Shown piece after piece: positions 1 through 9,640 of a DNA stretch of 64,000 nucleotides (positions within the stretch are counted from its first letter, which is position 1; the number at the start of each line of letters is the position of its first letter). The position numbers and the translations under genes are program-made. Under the pieces are notes generated by a model, which made no database searches, had not been told where the DNA came from, and worked only from the letters and a program-made list of their open reading frames with translations. The stretch lies in contig NC_064046.1 in NCBI RefSeq assembly GCF_932526225.1, positions 6,497,306 through 6,561,305 on the forward strand. The letters run 5' to 3'. Source of the DNA: Nematostella vectensis (Eukaryota; Cnidaria; Anthozoa; Actiniaria; Edwardsiidae).

Positions 1-599
1 GTATGCCAATAATGGCTGATGGGCAAAGTGTTCTTACAAAATTAAACCACAGGCTACCCAAAAAATCATAACAATACTTACTATTCTAAATTCAAAGCAG
101 CATTTCAGATTGTTCCTGTATATTCACTGTCAAAATACTCTAATCACAACACCTGGCTTCGATCTTTTGGACATTTTTTCCTGAAAAAGCTACACATATT
201 TTCTTTGCTTTTAGATCAAGTCCTGTTCAAGTGGCATATCAATATTTGGGTGACCTTCAAACCCGCTCGGTCAATCTCTGTGAGGCCTGGGTCTAAGGGC
301 TTTTCAAGATTAGTGAGATAAAAATTTGACCAATCTGTCATGTTTTTTTTGACAAATTCTTGCCACGAGTCTCAAATTGACAGGAATCAGCATTTTTCAC
401 CATATTTTCTGGAGATCAGGGAGCGGGAAAACTTTAGCTCTTCTAAATATGGGCATCAATGACCATATAAGGCAATGCAAACGAAGGACACTATCCTTGG
501 GGAATATGTTTGATATGAAAACATTGTTCTTAAGTGATATTCACCAACTAGAAATACACTACTACAGGATTACCTAGTACTTGTGTTAAACATTTCTAG
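1..599. other. Non-coding stretch, no gene recognised
   Basis: No ORF has a recognisable domain. The short ORF near 377-577 contains a Gly-rich GSGKT-like string, but it lacks any surrounding P-loop fold and is taken as chance. Confidence 0.5.
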
Positions 600-604
600 C
601 GGGG

Positions 605-885
605 GCAACCTATTCACTGCTGAGTACTTTTGGGCAAAAAAGTGTGAAAAACATGACTGAAAACAGAAACTCCACCCCCCCCCCCTCTCCCATTTCAGGT
701 TTTATACTACCTGTCAAGTTCAGCTACAGCTTAACCAAGACAGTATACCTTGATGTTTTAAACAATGCTATGCGGTCAATCTTCAGTCTTGCAGTCTGCT
801 TTTACACATCAGGAGAGTGCCTTATTAAGTCTATTGGGGCATATATATAGCGCTGTGGCTTTGGCTGTTTGCATGCTTAAGCTGG
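605..885 (+). repeat. Dispersed repeat related to the inner TTAA element at 48.7 kb
   Basis: This stretch lines up with about 48684-48990. Shared blocks include gactgaaaacaga followed by a C-run, a tttatac/cctgtcaa block, caatgct.tgcggtc and aggagagtg...ttggggcata. The second copy sits inside a 998-bp element with short inverted ends, so this is probably a diverged fragment of the same non-autonomous family. The inverted end itself is poorly preserved here. Confidence 0.55.
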
Positions 886-892
886 TCCATTA

Positions 893-1019
893 AGTCCCAG
901 TCAACTATATTATAGACTTATTGTTTCTTCAAGTTCTGGCAACTATATTATAGACTTATTGTTTCTTCAAGTCCCAGTCAACTATATTATAGACTTATTG
1001 TTTCTTCAAGTTCTGGCAA
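893..1019. repeat. Short tandem repeat, 38-39 bp, about 3 copies
   Basis: The block caactatattatagactta recurs at 902, 940 and 979. The linkers alternate between two forms (gtcccagt and gttctgg), so the three copies are not all equal. Confidence 0.85.
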
Positions 1020-1237
1020 GTATTTTGGATTTGTGATAGCTGGACTCAAGCTCCTAGAATGTCATTCAATCTTGTTTAGAAATCATACTCATAACCAAAT
1101 GATATATATTGCTTGAACTGGATCAAATGTTCAAATATGGCTTACCTATTTTTAGTTTTATGATTTAATTCATGTTTGATAAATAAAATTCTTATCTCTC
1201 CAACATAAACACTTGGTGGTATAGAGTATTTTTCTTC

Positions 1238-1475
1238 ACAGGCAGCCCAAGCTCATTATATGTTTTCTCCCCCCCCATATATAAATAATAATTTATATAT
1301 GTGGGGGAGAAAACTCAGCAACCCGGTGAAATCCCTGTCGAATGGCTTCAAACTCGGTCGAATAATAAACGACACAACAAGTGAGTCATTGCAAGTCATT
1401 TTATTAATAAATACACAATTTTGAAGATTTTGAATTTTGACCTTCAAATTACATATAATGAGCTTGGGCTGCCTG
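1238..1475. repeat. Inverted repeat with an inner palindrome
   Basis: An arm of about 26 bp (acaggcagcccaagctcatt...) at about 1239-1264 is repeated in reverse complement at about 1448-1475. Just inside the left arm lies a second hairpin, gttttctccccccc-atatataaa-taataa-tttatatatgtgggggagaaaac, at about 1261-1317. This could be a small fold-back element. No coding sequence is present. Confidence 0.7.
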
Positions 1476-2238
1476 TGTTTTCTTGTGTCCCTACATGCCA
1501 TTCTGGTACTGTACTTAAACGCGAAAAATTAGCACTCTTTATTTTTTACCCCTGTAATTTGAGCCTTAAATAAATAGAGTTCCTGTTAACTTTAAAGTAA
1601 ATTTAGTTCTTTCAAGTAATTTTTCATATCTTATCAATATCAAACCTTGGAAAAAGCAGAGTGAAATCTTGAGACAGATCATTTACTTCAGTCGTGTCTT
1701 TGGCAAAAATCAAAATCAAGGACTTGGTTCAAAATTCTTCCTGAGAAATAAGATTAGCATCTTATCTCTCAACTGCCTGGACTTTTCTTAATCAGCAATT
1801 TGAAGCTAATATGCCGCTACTGACCAGTGTTACAAGGCTTTACCATGTGAAATAATGATGTGAACTCTATGTGAATCCCATGTGAACCCTTGAAGTCATT
1901 ACTAAGTTGCAGCTTTGTTTTTATTGTTTTCCTCCAGGGAAATTAGGGAACTTAGGGAACACTAAATCACTACTACTAACCAAGTAGATAACCACTGATT
2001 ACTAACAACATTCCTCACTAATTCCCTATTGTTCTCGCCGCTTGACACCTTAATTACTATGAGATTTACGGAGTTCAAATGGAGGGCGCTGATTAGTCGA
2101 GTGGCAGTGATTTTCAAACTATTGTTAGTGTCTAAGAATTATAAGTGTCAATGTCAAAATATAAATTAAATATAAAGTATATATATAAATATAAAGTCAA
2201 AAACAAAAAGACATAAAAAAAGCAAAGAGGGAACAACA
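1476..2238. other. Non-coding AT-rich stretch
   Basis: I see no gene, RNA or long repeat here. Confidence 0.5.
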
Positions 2239-2240
2239 TA

Positions 2241-2382
2241 GAGTGGTTTTCAAACTCCCGTGCAACAAAATGTAATTATTAAAGTGTAATAGTCAAGACA
2301 GAACAAAAGAGAATAAAGCGATTACAGTGTATTAGTGCTAAATAAACTAAAAAGTATTTCACAGGTTTTTGAAAAACAACTC
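2241..2382. mobile_element. MITE with TA target duplication, mariner-type, copy 1
   Basis: This is a 142-bp element flanked by TA (2239-2240 and 2383-2384). Its inverted ends start gagtggttttcaaa and end tttgaaaaacaactc. A second copy with the same internal sequence (cccgtgcaacaaaatgt, acaaaagaga, tatttcacaggttttt) lies at 51349-51489. There is no transposase. The Tc1/mariner assignment rests only on TA duplication and size. Confidence 0.75.
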
Positions 2383-2569
2383 TATTAAATCACTGTTTAT
2401 TTACAAAAAAAGGACCTCTTAAGGAGCAAGCATTCTTAATTCTAGCGAAGCACTATTTACTATGTACAGTAAGGACACTCGCATACAAGGGACTTATTTG
2501 GAAGTCTCATCTAATAATTCCAATTTAATGACTAATCACATGTTCAGTTTACGTAAGTCCTAGTCAGGC

Positions 2570-2838
2570 CCGAACCCAGGGGGGTGCGAACGCACCCCCC
2601 AACAACGGCCAAAGGTCCACTTTCGGTTCTCAATAGACGTGCTATGTGTAGCCGCGCGCGGAGCTCCATAGGTATAGAAAAATGGTCTATAACTAGGAGA
2701 CCTTGTGGTCAATGACGTCATTGTCACAAGCTGCCAGCCAGCCAGCCGCGATCTGCCCCGGCCCAGGTATCTAGAGTGCGCAAAACAATATGGCAGCCGC
2801 TAGAGTATTTCTAACCTAAACTAGACCCTGCGCGCAGG
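2570..2838 (+). repeat. Composite dispersed repeat, order A-B-C
   Basis: Block A (cccaggggggtgcgaacgc...tctcaatagacgtgct) is followed by block B (agccgcgcgcggagc...tctataactagg) and block C (gtggtcaatgacgtcattg...gtatttctaaccta). On the minus strand at 5760-6045 the same blocks occur in the order B-C-A. A alone recurs at about 45322-45415, and a B-C-like block at about 52143-52300. The family is unidentified, and no inverted ends or tRNA-like head were found. Confidence 0.7.
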
Positions 2839-2918
2839 GTTGACTGGGATAACTGAGATCTGCAACTTGTTTGTGTGACCTGTATGACAAAGATTTTACT
2901 GCCTACTTTGGATATAAT

Positions 2919-2922
<4 letters not shown>

Positions 2923-2960
<38 letters not shown>
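2923..2960. repeat. (AT)n microsatellite
   Basis: A simple AT dinucleotide run immediately upstream of the hammerhead palindrome. Confidence 0.95.
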
Positions 2961-2963
<3 letters not shown>

Positions 2964-3050
2964 GATGGTTGAAGGCTTTCATAGTGCTCAATACTCGAAA
3001 GTAGAGCGGTGTATAGTGTTGGTTTGAGAAAAATACAAACTACATAGGTT

Positions 3051-3091
3051 TCCCTACAGGCCTGTTTCGTGGTTGCCCACTCATCAGGGGA
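3051..3091 (-). ncRNA. Hammerhead ribozyme, type I, left palindrome arm
   Basis: Reading the minus strand, stem I (TCCC/GGGA) encloses CTGATGA, then stem II GTGG-GCAA-CCAC, then GAA, then the self-complementary stem III ACAGGCCTGT, then cleavage after GTA. All conserved core positions are present. Stem III is only 3-4 bp, as in Penelope-associated hammerheads, which are thought to work better as dimers. Confidence 0.85.
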
Positions 3092-3109
3092 TTTTTCCCT
3101 GATGAGTTG

Positions 3110-3150
3110 CCCCCTGATGAGTGGGCAACCACGAAACAGGCCTGTAGGGA
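3110..3150 (+). ncRNA. Hammerhead ribozyme, type I, right palindrome arm
   Basis: CTGATGA is at 3114-3120, stem II GTGGGCAACCAC at 3121-3132, GAA at 3133-3135 and palindromic stem III at 3136-3145. The predicted cut lies between 3146 and 3147. Stem I is only CCC/GGG, because the sequence 5' of the core falls in the short spacer. It is weaker than the left-arm copy. Confidence 0.8.
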
Positions 3151-3182
3151 AACCTATGTAGTTTGTATTTTTCTCAAACCAA

Positions 3183-3309
<127 letters not shown>

Positions 3310-4300
3310 CTTGTTTTTTTATTGTAAATGCCATATCACGACACTGATTGGGGCAGGAATGGTAAGAGCATTATCTCTTCAGGTGGTGGGTGGACTCGAG
3401 GTGTGCTCCACGAATGTAGACAGGGCTGATTGTCCTATCTTCAAATACTATCCCCACATCAGAGTTAGCACCGAAATAAGATTAAGGAAAGCTGAGAATG
3501 TGTTTTAAAATTGTTATTTCTTAAACATTTCTTTGGTTCACTGCCCTCAATGTGCTATCACTTAGGGGTAAATTTATGTTACACCCAAAGTAAGTCCTAT
3601 TGTATTAACAATATAATTTTATTGAAATGTATTATTTTATTTTATATAAGTTACAAGTAAACAACAACATTTATTTATTTTGAAGTCAAATGAGAGGGCT
3701 ATAGAATATCCAGACTTGATTGAAATTTATAGAGCATAAACATATTTTCAAGATCAACAACACTACAAAAATATTACAAATCTCTAGATTTTATTGAAAA
3801 TGTTCCATAAAAATGAAATAATATTCAATGAGGGATAAAGGTATTTCAGGAAAATAATAAAACTTAAGCTTATCTAAAGGAAGCACCAAAGTGCCAAAAT
3901 AATTTTCATAGATTTAAGTACATATTTTACACTTACATGACTAACACCTATCTGTACTTTATTAAAATCGACATGGTTAAATTGATGACATTCAATGAGA
4001 GAGATCAAGATATTTTATAGTAATAAAATAAAATTCATCTTAGGATAGCCGGTCAAGTGTCCAATGTGAAGTAGATTCATCGACAAAGCGATTTGTAGGA
4101 GACGATTTCCACCAATTGTTTCAAACTACTTTCACTTCAAAATAGATTAAGCAATCAAGGTAAATACCTCGAGTCCATTCATGAGTGTCCAGAGCGCATT
4201 TAATTGAAGTAAGCTGTATGAGTCTAAAGCAGTCAGCACTTAACTTAATTCTGATCTTGAGCCGCGTGTCTCGCACTCGGGTCGCAAATGGAAACACGAG
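3310..4300. other. Non-coding AT-rich stretch
   Basis: No recognisable gene or structured repeat. Confidence 0.5.
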
Positions 4301-4307
4301 TAAATAC

Positions 4308-4676
4308 CATACCTGTCAACTCTCCCGCATTAGGCGGGAGTCTCAAGATTTTGGACCCCTTCTCCCGTTCTCCCGCGTTGAGCACCAAATCTCCCGCTTT
4401 TTAGCGATTTTTATCGGTTCCGAAAAATTATTCTATAGAAAATTGTTATTTTGCCTATTTTCTATTATTGAAAATATTTGAAAAAACAATTCCTTTGCGT
4501 AGCACAATTAATCAAACACCCTCGTGAGATCAATAAGTGGATTTGTTCGTGAGAGCTTTCTATACTGCAAACGCCTGCAAGGCTAAACCTACCCCTCCCC
4601 CTCAAAAATGAATATACCCCACCCCTCTCCTCAAAATATTCTCAAGCCTTGAGATTTTCAGAGGTTGACAGGTATG
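4308..4676. mobile_element. Non-autonomous DNA transposon (MITE), 369 bp
   Basis: The inverted ends CATACCTGTCAACTCTCC and GAGGTTGACAGGTATG match over about 15 bp. The flanks carry a 6-bp direct repeat AAATAC (4302-4307 and 4677-4682). The interior has several ctcccg motifs and no transposase. The superfamily is not assigned. Confidence 0.75.
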
Positions 4677-4889
4677 AAATACAGCGAAATCAATCCAAGC
4701 TGAGATGATTTTCCAAAATAACTTGGTAGAAATTGAGGCTATGGTAAAATATGCAGTTATTAAACCGCGAATCGGGCCTTCAACTGCACAAATAACATGG
4801 GTATGAGAGCTGGAATCTCAAATATAAGATGGCGACCATGACAAAGTGTTACATTAACGCAAAAGGCTTCTTGTAACTAGGCGTTGCGA

Positions 4890-5160
4890 TGACGTAGACA
4901 GTAAGCTCAATACGTAGACAGTAAGCTCAATACACTAAAATAAGAAGTATCGCCCGTGGCGCAAGGGTTCTTTGGAATTGCATTGTGCAAATCGCGAGAC
5001 GACAGAAAAAAAAACCAGTTGCATTTTATAACTGGGCTACCACAGGTATCCCAATAATAAGAAGTATCGCCTGTGGCGATAGTATTGCCTGTGGCGCAAG
5101 GGTTCTTGGGAATTGCATTGTGCAAATCGCGGGACGACAGAAAAAAAACAGTTGCATTTA
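4890..5160. repeat. Local duplication
   Basis: The block gtggcgcaagggttctt-ggaattgcattgtgcaaatcgcg-gacgacag occurs at about 4957 and 5093. A shorter tandem gtagacagtaagctcaatac occurs at about 4894 and 4913. The sequence is non-coding. Confidence 0.75.
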
Positions 5161-5755
5161 ATATGAACTTGGCTAATTATGTGTAAAAGACTGTGTAAAA
5201 GCGTGGTTGAAAGTCGAGTCAGTTGAAATGCCAGAGCAAGCCACAAGATAAAGAAAGAAAAAAAAAACAAGCTAATTTTATGGACACCTTCTCCGACAAG
5301 TGCTCCTACGTTTTTGTTCTTGCACTGGAAGACGTAGGTAAGTTGGCGTATTGTATTAAAGTACTCAGCGAAACGATCTTTCGGACTTTGTACACCTTTT
5401 TCATTGTTTCAAATTTAATATTAAGAAATTACCTCAGGGACTAAAATTTAAATTCTAGGCTGTATTTATCAAATTCGATCTCTTCAATCTACCATTCACC
5501 ATCTATCATAGGAAAATAATAACTATTCATGAATAAATTGAATATACCGGAGCTGTCAACTCTGTCACATGTTTGTGGACCTCATCACAAGCCTAATTCT
5601 TTTGAGAATGTTCATACATTCTCTGTATTCACCCGCATTGGCTCTTCTCTTGTTTTGTTTGTTTTTTTCTTCACATATTTACTCTACTTGACGTTTATTG
5701 TTGGATTTAGCTATATATCGCAGTGATCTAGCTTATGCTTTATAGTTTTGTCTAC
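5161..5755. other. Non-coding stretch
   Basis: Only short ORFs without recognisable domains. Confidence 0.45.
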
Positions 5756-5759
5756 AATT

Positions 5760-6045
5760 AGCACGTCTATTGAGAAACAAAAGTGGACTTTCGGCCGTTG
5801 TGTGTGTGTGTGTGGGGGGGGTGCGTTCGCACCCCCTGTACCCCCCTGGGTACGTGCCTGGTTTTTGTGTTTTTTTTTTAGGTTAGAAATACTCTAGCGG
5901 CCGCCATCTAGTTTTGCGCGCTGTAGATACCTGGGCCGGGGCAGATCGCGGCTGGCTGGCTGGCAGCTTGTGACAATGACGTCATTGACCACAAAAACTC
6001 ATTCGCCTAGTTATAGACCATTTCTGGCTCCGCTGAAAGTCACAA
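5760..6045 (-). repeat. Composite dispersed repeat, permuted order
   Basis: This is the minus-strand counterpart of the 2570-2838 repeat. On the minus strand, B (tctataactagg) and C (gtggtcaatgacgtcattg...aggtatctac) come first and A (gtacccaggggggt...agacgtgct) follows a T-rich/A-rich link. The order B-C-A is a circular permutation of A-B-C. Confidence 0.7.
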
Positions 6046-6420
6046 TAAACTGTTTTGTGGTGTGTATTTATTCAGAATAAGCGGTATTTCTAGCGTTTGA
6101 GCAGTTGTGGGACGTTACTTCGAGCTAGTACTCGGATTGACTGGAGACTGACTAGGTTGGTAAGCCTGTGGCCTAGCATGCTTTGCTGTCTCTCCCCAGA
6201 GACAGCACTACTAAAGGCATTGGCGCTACTAAAGGCATTGGCGGGCTACCTGTGTTTCTAATAACGCACATGTTAACATGTTATGAATCGAGTTACTCAC
6301 TAAAGAGGCTTTTTTTCTTACCTTTTTGCAATTTATCTTCCATCCTGAAATAACACGTACCAGCACGTACAGTATGTATAACAAAATAACATATACGCAA
6401 CGTCAGACTATCCTCAATTT

Positions 6421-6571
6421 CAATCCTAAAAGTACCACAATATCACTTGCAATGTTTGCTTCTAATTGGGAGCTATATATATAATATGATATTATTCAAT
6501 CCTAAAAGTACCACAATATCACTTGCAATTTTTGCTTCTAATTGGGAGCTATATATATAATATGATATTTA
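6421..6571. repeat. 76-bp tandem duplication
   Basis: The block caatcctaaaagtaccacaa through atataatatgatatt occurs at 6421 and again at 6497. I noticed one difference (aatgtttgc versus aatttttgc). Confidence 0.9.
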
Positions 6572-8600
6572 AAGTACCATGCTGCTACATGCAGATAGGG
6601 AAATGGAAACCAAGAGATCTCATTTCACATCAATTTCACATTTATCACACATTTATCCACCTTTATCACAACTAATTAGACGTGTGTAGTTTTAAGTTAT
6701 ATTATGAAAGAATTTTTACAACTAGTAGAGTTCGGTGCACGCTAAATGCTTTCTCTCTAGTCTCGCTACACTCAGATGAAAGGTTAAAAAAATGGAATAC
6801 AAACAACTAAAACGTGCTGCTGCTCAAATAGAATAATGATGTGCTAGCATACTCGCTAAGCATACTCGCATACTCGCTAAGCATACTCGCATACTCGCTA
6901 AGCATATGTGCTACTTCTTAATTGTGCGAATCTCCTCAAGGAGTCTATTGCGCATGCGCATAACGAATGATGTTCACTAGAACTTCTCTTTCTTTTTAGT
7001 TATTTTATTTCTTGAGAAAACACAGAAAAAAACGAAAGATGGATTCATAAACTCGCTCAATTTTGATCTAGTGGTTTGCATAAAAGAACAAGGTGTCTTT
7101 TCGGATTTCATCGACTTGAGACTCGTGCTCCCACATGCGTCACGCGATCATCGTATTCAAGAGGTTATTTCGACACCATTTTATTCAGCTTTGCGCAGTG
7201 GCATTACCGTAGCTGATGAGGTCCATCCGAGGCGCGGTTATTGCTGATTGAAAACTTTTCCCAATACCCCGCGAGACGACTTGAAATATAGTCGGCTTTG
7301 CAATTTTTGAAGGCCTTTACAAAGGCCACACCAGCAATCAAGTAAACAACCTCCCAAATATTAGCTGATGCTGTTTTTTATACGCCATTGGAATGGGCTT
7401 TGTGATGTTAAATATGTATAGTAGTGATTTTAAAAGAGCTCCTTTATACCCTGAGTACCAGAGCCTCCATTTTGGCTGAGCGCCACCGTACTATAGGTCT
7501 GGTACCCAGGGTAGCTCCTTCCCTGAGAGCAAACAAATATTTTGTTCTAGAAGTTACTAAGTATATTGTTTCCCCAAGGCTATCGGCGGTCTTTTTTTCT
7601 GAGCTTGAACACCAAGGACAAATTTCTATTAGCCTCCTTGAACACTTGAAGTCGTGGCTACACACAGAATTAGAATCATAATCAAATCTTTGATGTTATT
7701 GGTCATATGACAAGAACATGTCTCAATCAATGAATAATACACTACCTATCAGGCGAAGAAAACCTTAAAAGGAGTGAATAATTTTCCATGTGGTCTTTGA
7801 ATCCTGCTTTTGACGTCTTTAGTATGAATTTTTTATCACAAATAGGAAACATTAAAGAAATTCCTTTTAGGTAAAAATTACCAGACTAAAACAATAGACA
7901 GAAAAGTACCCGGGTTTTGAATGTTTCTTTTCTGTAAATGAAAGTCAATTTGAATTCTAGCATTATAAGCGCGGTTCAATAGAGCACGTTGTACATGCGT
8001 TGGAATGAGTTGGTGATACCCACACATCACGGAGTAGCACTGACATCGTCATACCTAACCTTGGCGACTATCATTTTAGACCTGATGAAAGACACTAAAT
8101 GATTTTCTTATACTTTATATCAGCGAAATGTTGTGTGACAGGTCATTCCACTGTGCTCGTTCATGCGACATATGTAAATCTGAGTTCTTTGTGTGTGTTA
8201 TTTGCATGTAGGACTCTGCCCTATAGTTTAGGGAAAATTTGTCAATCCATGGAACACAACACAACTAACACAACCGGATGTTACCTCCTTTCCGCTTTTC
8301 TGCTTACGAAAACTCAACATATGAAACCCTTCCGTTTACGCTAAACAATTTGCTACACCTTCCAAATAAGGTGGAAGATCATATAGACATTCAATCTGTT
8401 TAATGCGAAATGATTCTGAAGGCGTACAAGCGATGCCTCCAGATTATTCTTGTCATGCAAAATGATTTTCACTTTTCCTTTGAATATGTTTGCCACGTGC
8501 CTTTTAAACTGAAAGACGACCGGTAACAAAATTAAAAGTCATTTCACAAAGGCAGTTCACTGGTCTTCTATTCAAATCTTTTTTTCAAAACAACCACGAT
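6572..8600. other. Non-coding stretch 5' of the Rab 3' end
   Basis: It contains a short gctaagcatactcgcatactc triplication at about 6850-6905. Small overlapping ORFs on both strands at 7424-7681 show no recognisable domain. Confidence 0.4.
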
Positions 8601-8661
8601 TTAAATCAAGGACACAAAGTGAAAAAAATAGAAATCACCGTCTCCCTGCACCGAGGTGCTT

Positions 8662-8667
8662 TTTATT
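8662..8667 (-). promoter_or_regulatory. Poly(A) signal AATAAA of the Rab-like gene
   Basis: TTTATT on the plus strand reads AATAAA on the minus strand. It lies about 260 nt after the Rab stop codon, a normal 3' UTR distance. Assignment is by position only. Confidence 0.5.
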
Positions 8668-8928
8668 CCATCAAATATAAAACTCTATGAACAATCTATT
8701 TACATTTTATGTACAATAATAATTTGGATTGAGAAGAGCAAAACAGAACATTCGAGTTCTCGATAAAGCTTTTGAGTCTCTCCCTTGCTTTAAAATAAAT
8801 TATGCATATGGTGTAGAATTTTGCCTATCAATCTGTTAGCGCGATTGCGTTTTTAAGTCACGATATATCGAGTGTTTTTTACTATTATATTAGAATTGTC
8901 TATATATTATTTCTTAGGGCATTGAATG

Positions 8929-9600
8929 TTAGTTCTGTACCATCAGAACGTTGGAATCGCGACCAAGGCTTTCTCGGAGCTTGTGAAGGCCAAACTTGAT
9001 AAGGCCAGAGGCTCCAGCATTAGGGCTCACAATTTTATTATTGTCACTCTCCTCGAATACCCTGTTTTTCGCATTCTCCCGGAGTTGCTCGGCCAGTTCT
9101 GCGATCAATACTTCAACATTATCGTCCCATTTGGCGGAGGTTTCAAGGTATAGGAGTTCCTCGAATTCTGCCAGATTTGCAGCTGACCTAGTGTTCACTT
9201 TTCGGCTCGCGCCTTTCAAGTCGGTTTTGTTTCCCACAAGAACCTTCAAAATGTTTTTGTTCGTGTATTTTTGAACATTCATTAGCCATTGCGGAATACT
9301 CGCAAAGGTACCTCTGTTTGTTATATCAAAGACTAGAATCACAGCGTCCGCGTTTCGATAATAGCTTTGAGTTATGCCTCGGAATTTCTCTTGACCTGCC
9401 GTATCCCAACATTGTAATTTCACTCTATCTCCGTGTATGTCAAGCACTCGTGTTCCAACGTCAACTCCTACTGTAGAAGAACTGTTGTCGCAAAAGTACC
9501 CTTTGGTGAATCTCCGAATGAGGGAGGTTTTGCCAACTCCTGGATCTCCAACCACTAAAACCTTGAATGAATACTTGCAGTTGTCGTCGTTCTCTTTCAT
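8929..9600 (-). CDS. Rab-family small GTPase, atypical (no prenylation motif)
   Basis: A 223-residue single-exon small GTPase, presumably a membrane-trafficking switch that binds GTP/GDP. Motifs in order: P-loop GDPGVGKTS (residues 18-26), switch I Thr43 in STVGVDV, WDTAGQEKF (65-73), NKTD (124-127) and ETSAK (153-157). WDTAGQEKF and the Rab-like switch I place it in the Rab branch. Two oddities stand out. The usual GVDF of Rab switch I is GVDV. The C-terminus ends in SNVLMVQN and has no CC, CXC or CAAX cysteines, so it should not be geranylgeranylated in the normal way unless an unseen spliced exon supplies them. The first Met is chosen because it sits 11 residues before the first beta strand, as in other Rabs. 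The gene appears intronless, so a retrocopy is possible, but the frame is intact. The subfamily is not assigned. Confidence 0.9.
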   Translation of the reverse strand: MKENDDNCKYSFKVLVVGDPGVGKTSLIRRFTKGYFCDNSSSTVGVDVGTRVLDIHGDRVKLQCWDTAGQEKFRGITQSYYRNADAVILVFDITNRGTFASIPQWLMNVQKYTNKNILKVLVGNKTDLKGASRKVNTRSAANLAEFEELLYLETSAKWDDNVEVLIAELAEQLRENAKNRVFEESDNNKIVSPNAGASGLIKFGLHKLRESLGRDSNVLMVQN

Positions 9601-9640
9601 CTTTCTATCAGGTTTTCCCTCTCAGCTGATGTACTCCTAG

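Noticed and set aside
7424-7681. Overlapping sense and antisense ORFs of 85 and 73 residues
   Set aside because: No recognisable domain, no splice context and no repeat similarity.
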